A stretch of 64,000 nt of DNA from Hymenobacter sp. BT730 (GTDB taxonomy: Bacteria > Bacteroidota > Bacteroidia > Cytophagales > Hymenobacteraceae), in the NCBI RefSeq assembly GCF_030542105.1, contig NZ_JAUOFB010000001.1, forward strand, positions 558,001 to 622,000. Direction: 5' to 3'. Made by a program: the position numbers and the translations under genes. Below, in pieces: positions 61,546-64,000 of the stretch. The first letter of the stretch is position 1. Each line of letters starts with the position of its first letter. The notes beneath the pieces were generated by a model, which was given only the letters and a program-made list of their open reading frames with translations, made no database searches and was not told the DNA's origin.

Positions 61546-62748
61546 ATGGCATATTATCACCGTCTTGGTCAGATTCCGCATAAGCGCCACACCCAGTTCC
61601 GTCAGCCTGATGGCACGCTCTATCATGAGCAGTTGGTCGGTACACTAGGCTTTAGCGGCGTATCCTCGCTGCTGTATCATATCCACCCTCCCACCCAGAT
61701 TAAGGCCGTAGGCGAGCCGGTGCCGTATTCGCCCCAACTGCTGAAAGACCGCGCCCTGCAGCCCAGCCACCTGCGTACGCTCAGTCAAACCACCACCGGC
61801 GGCGACTATCTGCAGGCCCGGCAAATGCTCATTGGTAATGCTGATGTGATGATGAGCATCTGCAACCCCACGGAGCGCCGGATGCAGTATTACTACAAGA
61901 ATGCCTTGGCCGATGAAGTAGTATTTGTGCACGAAGGCAGCGGGGAGCTATGGAGCCAGCTGGGCAAAGTCTCTTTCAGCCCCGGCGACTACATTGTCAT
62001 TCCACGCACTATCATCCATCAATTTCATTTCGACGAAGGCCCGGTGCGGCTGTTGATTATTGAGTCGTTTAGTCCGGTAGAAACCTGCCGCCGCTACCGC
62101 AACCACTTCGGGCAGCTGCTGGAGCACTCGCCCTACTGTGAGCGGGATATGCGCCCACCTGTAGAGCTGGTGCTGGAAAAGGCTCCCGGCGAATACCTGG
62201 TACAGGTGAAAAAGGAAGGCTTCCTGCACCAGCTGACGTATGCCCACTCGCCGTTTGATGTGGTAGGCTGGGACGGATTCTTCTTCCCTTACGCCTTCAG
62301 CATTCATGATTTTGAGCCGATAACGGGCCGTATTCATCAGCCCCCACCCGTGCACCAGACGTTTGAGGCGCACAACTTTGTTATCTGCTCCTTTGTGCCG
62401 CGTTTGTTCGATTATCACCCCTTGAGCATTCCCGCACCCTATAACCACTCCAACGTGGACTCCGATGAGGTGCTGTACTACGTGGCCGGTAACTTCATGT
62501 CGCGCAAAGGCATTGACCTCGCCTCGTTTACGGTACACCCCAGTGGCCTGCCGCACGGGCCGCACCCGGGCACCGTGGAGGCCAGTATCGGCAAAAAGGA
62601 AACCCACGAGCTGGCCGTTATGGTGGACACATTCCGCCCGCTGTACCTAACGGAAACCGCCCTGCAGTATGTGGATGAGAAATACCCTATGAGCTGGAAT
62701 CCGGATTTCGTGCATGAAGCGCCCCGCTCTGCCGATATGATGGACTAA
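61546..62748 (+). CDS. hmgA: Homogentisate 1,2-dioxygenase
   Basis: 400 residues, cupin fold. It opens the ring of homogentisate to maleylacetoacetate in tyrosine and phenylalanine breakdown, using Fe(II). Start MAYYHRLGQIPHKRHTQFRQ and the block YEWELYRI-like first cupin are followed by SFSPGDYIVIPRTIIHQFHF. The metal region reads PYNHSNVDSDEVLYYVAGNF and later GLPHGPHPG, supplying the two His; the acidic ligand would be one of the Asp/Glu after the first His, slightly shifted from the animal enzymes. Shorter than the human enzyme (445). No hpd or fah gene is adjacent; transcription appears monocistronic. Confidence 0.88.
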   Translation: MAYYHRLGQIPHKRHTQFRQPDGTLYHEQLVGTLGFSGVSSLLYHIHPPTQIKAVGEPVPYSPQLLKDRALQPSHLRTLSQTTTGGDYLQARQMLIGNADVMMSICNPTERRMQYYYKNALADEVVFVHEGSGELWSQLGKVSFSPGDYIVIPRTIIHQFHFDEGPVRLLIIESFSPVETCRRYRNHFGQLLEHSPYCERDMRPPVELVLEKAPGEYLVQVKKEGFLHQLTYAHSPFDVVGWDGFFFPYAFSIHDFEPITGRIHQPPPVHQTFEAHNFVICSFVPRLFDYHPLSIPAPYNHSNVDSDEVLYYVAGNFMSRKGIDLASFTVHPSGLPHGPHPGTVEASIGKKETHELAVMVDTFRPLYLTETALQYVDEKYPMSWNPDFVHEAPRSADMMD

Positions 62749-62781
62749 ATTTTGCTAGGAGGCGTCAACGGGTCCCATTTT

Positions 62782-62808
62782 TTGGCGTACTCCAGCTTTT
62801 TACCTTTC
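62782..62808 (+). promoter_or_regulatory. Candidate promoter TTG-N16-TACCTTTC
   Basis: TTG (62782-62784) and TACCTTTC (62801-62808), 16 bases apart and 16 bases before the lipoprotein ATG. The -7 part matches other boxes in the window; the spacing is short. Confidence 0.35.
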
Positions 62809-62824
62809 CAACTATTCCTTTTTC

Positions 62825-63355
62825 ATGAAAAGAGCCTTTTTCATTGCCCCTCTGCTGTTGCTGTTGATCAGCTTCACCTTTAGCTGCAAAAAAGTTAATG
62901 AGCTGTTGACCTTTGAAATTTCCGATTCGCAGAACATAAAAATTCCTGCCAGCGGCGTAGTTGCGGTGCCATTTATCTCGCCGGTACCAGTTTCGGTGAA
63001 GTCAGAAGAGAGCTTCAAAAACAACAATACCCGGGCGGACCTGGTGCGGGACGTGACGCTTAGCAAGCTTACCCTCACGATTACTGACCCCGCGGCAGAA
63101 AACTTCAACTTCCTGAAGAGTATTACAATTTCTATCGGTACCGACCAGAATGACAAAGTGCCGCTGGCCTCGCTGGATAATGTGCCAATGGGAGTTTCCA
63201 GCATTGAGCTGAAGTCCAGTAACACGAAGCTCGATAAGTACATTAAAGCATCCAGCTACACGCTGTACACGGAAGTGTCGCTACGGGGCAATGTTGCCCA
63301 CGAAATTACCGTGCGCTCCGACTCTAAGTTTAAGGTAACGGCTGATCCGCTGTAA
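62825..63355 (+). CDS. Hypothetical lipoprotein
   Basis: 176 residues. Lipoprotein signal with lipobox SFTFSC (Cys near residue 21) and a mature part made mainly of beta strands (LTLTITDPAAENFNFLKSIT, YTLYTEVSLRGNVAHEITVR). It has the look of small exported Bacteroidota proteins with an immunoglobulin-like sandwich, but I do not recognise a named family. Monocistronic, terminated by the long hairpin at 63374-63432, shared with the convergent HMG-CoA reductase gene. Confidence 0.8.
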   Translation: MKRAFFIAPLLLLLISFTFSCKKVNELLTFEISDSQNIKIPASGVVAVPFISPVPVSVKSEESFKNNNTRADLVRDVTLSKLTLTITDPAAENFNFLKSITISIGTDQNDKVPLASLDNVPMGVSSIELKSSNTKLDKYIKASSYTLYTEVSLRGNVAHEITVRSDSKFKVTADPL

Positions 63356-63373
63356 TCTAGTTGCTTGATATAC

Positions 63374-63432
63374 AACACACTGGCGCCTGGCAATTGCTTA
63401 CTATATAAGTAGTTGCCAGGCGCCAGTGTGTT
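63374..63432. terminator. Very long bidirectional hairpin
   Basis: Twenty perfectly complementary bases (63374-63393 with 63413-63432) continue inward through three weaker pairs and a ctta/taag stem to a 5-base loop, about 27 pairs in total. It lies between the lipoprotein stop (+) and the HMG-CoA reductase stop (-), 18 and 10 bp away. Confidence 0.8.
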
Positions 63433-63442
63433 ATGGACAGAG

Positions 63443-64000
63443 CTAGCGGTTGCGGCCGTACTGCTCGTGGCTGCTCACCCAGTCGGAGCTGCTGATGGCG
63501 GCGCCCAGGCTTAACTCGCCGGCCAGGACTACGCCGGCTACTATTTCGGCAAACTTATTGACGGTGCCCCGGCCTACGCAGCCCAACATTTTCAAACACT
63601 CATTCTGCGTGGCCAAACCAGTTCCCCCGCCGTGCGTGGCAACAATGAGCGAAGGAATAGTAATGCTGATGTACAAATCCCCTTCCGGCGTCACTTCAGA
63701 ATATAGCACCCCCGCAGAAGACTCCGACACATTAGCTACATCCTGACCGGTGGCAATAAACATGGCCGTAATGCCATTGGCCGAGTGCGCCCCGTTATTG
63801 TTGGCCCCGGATAAAAACGCGCCCACGTTGCTTACCTGCCCGTGGTAGGCCAGCTGCTCGGGCGTTACGCGCATGCGCTGTTGCAGAATGTCGCGCTTAA
63901 TCACGCACTCCGCCACTACCCGCTTCCCTCGGGTGCGCATCACGTTAATCTGGGAGGCCTTCTTATCCGTAGCAAAGTTCGACTCCAGGTAGAAGTGGCG
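63443..64000 (-). CDS. Hydroxymethylglutaryl-CoA reductase, C-terminal part
   Basis: 186 codons are visible; the frame is open through base 64000, so the N-terminal part lies beyond the window. HMG-CoA reductase makes mevalonate, the committed step of the mevalonate isoprenoid route. Visible motifs match the class I (biosynthetic) type: ESNFATDKKASQINVM with the catalytic Lys, IFIATGQD-like MFIATGQDVANVSESS with the catalytic Asp, ISITIPSLIVATHGGGTGL, VAGVVLAGELSLGAAI, and the catalytic His in VSSHEQYGRNR. Any internal Met start would remove the substrate lysine, so the gene is truncated by the window edge, not in the genome. Confidence 0.92.
   Translation of the reverse strand, partial: RHFYLESNFATDKKASQINVMRTRGKRVVAECVIKRDILQQRMRVTPEQLAYHGQVSNVGAFLSGANNNGAHSANGITAMFIATGQDVANVSESSAGVLYSEVTPEGDLYISITIPSLIVATHGGGTGLATQNECLKMLGCVGRGTVNKFAEIVAGVVLAGELSLGAAISSSDWVSSHEQYGRNR

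Overview
The window is GC-rich, densely coded chromosomal DNA of a Bacteroidota bacterium, most probably a Hymenobacter-like member of the Cytophagales (inference; no rRNA or other marker is present). The support is a type IX secretion (T9SS) C-terminal sorting domain on a 2271-residue adhesin, a lipid-anchored TamA homologue (TamL type) beside TamB, a paired M16 protease, starts without a clear Shine-Dalgarno, and recurrent TTG-N20-TAnnTTTC/G-like promoter boxes. I see no tRNA, rRNA, CRISPR array, transposase, integrase or prophage gene.

Layout. 1-1461: 5' part of a secreted Ig/PKD-type protein running off the left edge. 1771-6053: glycerol-3-phosphate dehydrogenase, beta-carbonic anhydrase, a TPR protein, a TonB-C protein and a small lipoprotein. 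6190-17777: a molybdenum island with moeA, moaC, a MobA fusion, moaE, moaD, moaA, an NTF2-like protein, a MOT1-type molybdate transporter, a MoeB-rhodanese protein, fdhD, a small conserved protein and an FdhF/YdeP-type molybdoenzyme. It covers molybdate import, MPT synthesis, metal insertion, a nucleotidyltransferase for the dinucleotide step, sulfuration and one apoenzyme; a MogA/MoaB adenylyltransferase is not in the window. 17961-26674: a serine hydrolase, then the tamB-tamL pair. 26899-29631: DPE2-type 4-alpha-glucanotransferase. 30088-36903: the giant T9SS repeat adhesin. 37036-42776: a thioredoxin-reductase-like flavoprotein, then metF and metH (order metH-metF on the minus strand) behind a SAM-I riboswitch with its own promoter and a visible anti-P1 element. 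43064-49005: PA14-OmpA protein, SDR, gluconate-dehydrogenase subunit 3 / GMC oxidoreductase pair and a GH1-like hydrolase. 49074-54319: active/inactive M16 peptidase pair and a type I pullulanase lipoprotein. 54316-59350: patatin-Omp85 fusion, DUF486 membrane protein, a zinc phospholipase C/nuclease-like protein, def and ruvX. 59708-64000: S41 protease, homogentisate dioxygenase, a lipoprotein and the C-terminal part of HMG-CoA reductase, which runs off the right edge.

Most genes are separated by compact convergent hairpins that look like bidirectional terminators, and several convergent genes overlap or nearly touch at their stops. The points most worth following are the self-contained molybdenum module with its P-loop-less MobA fusion, the riboswitch switching element, the mosaic repeats of the adhesin, the cytosolic-looking GMC/GH1 group and two terminator-like hairpins with no gene in front of them. 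I do not see a clearly new defence or mobile system here.
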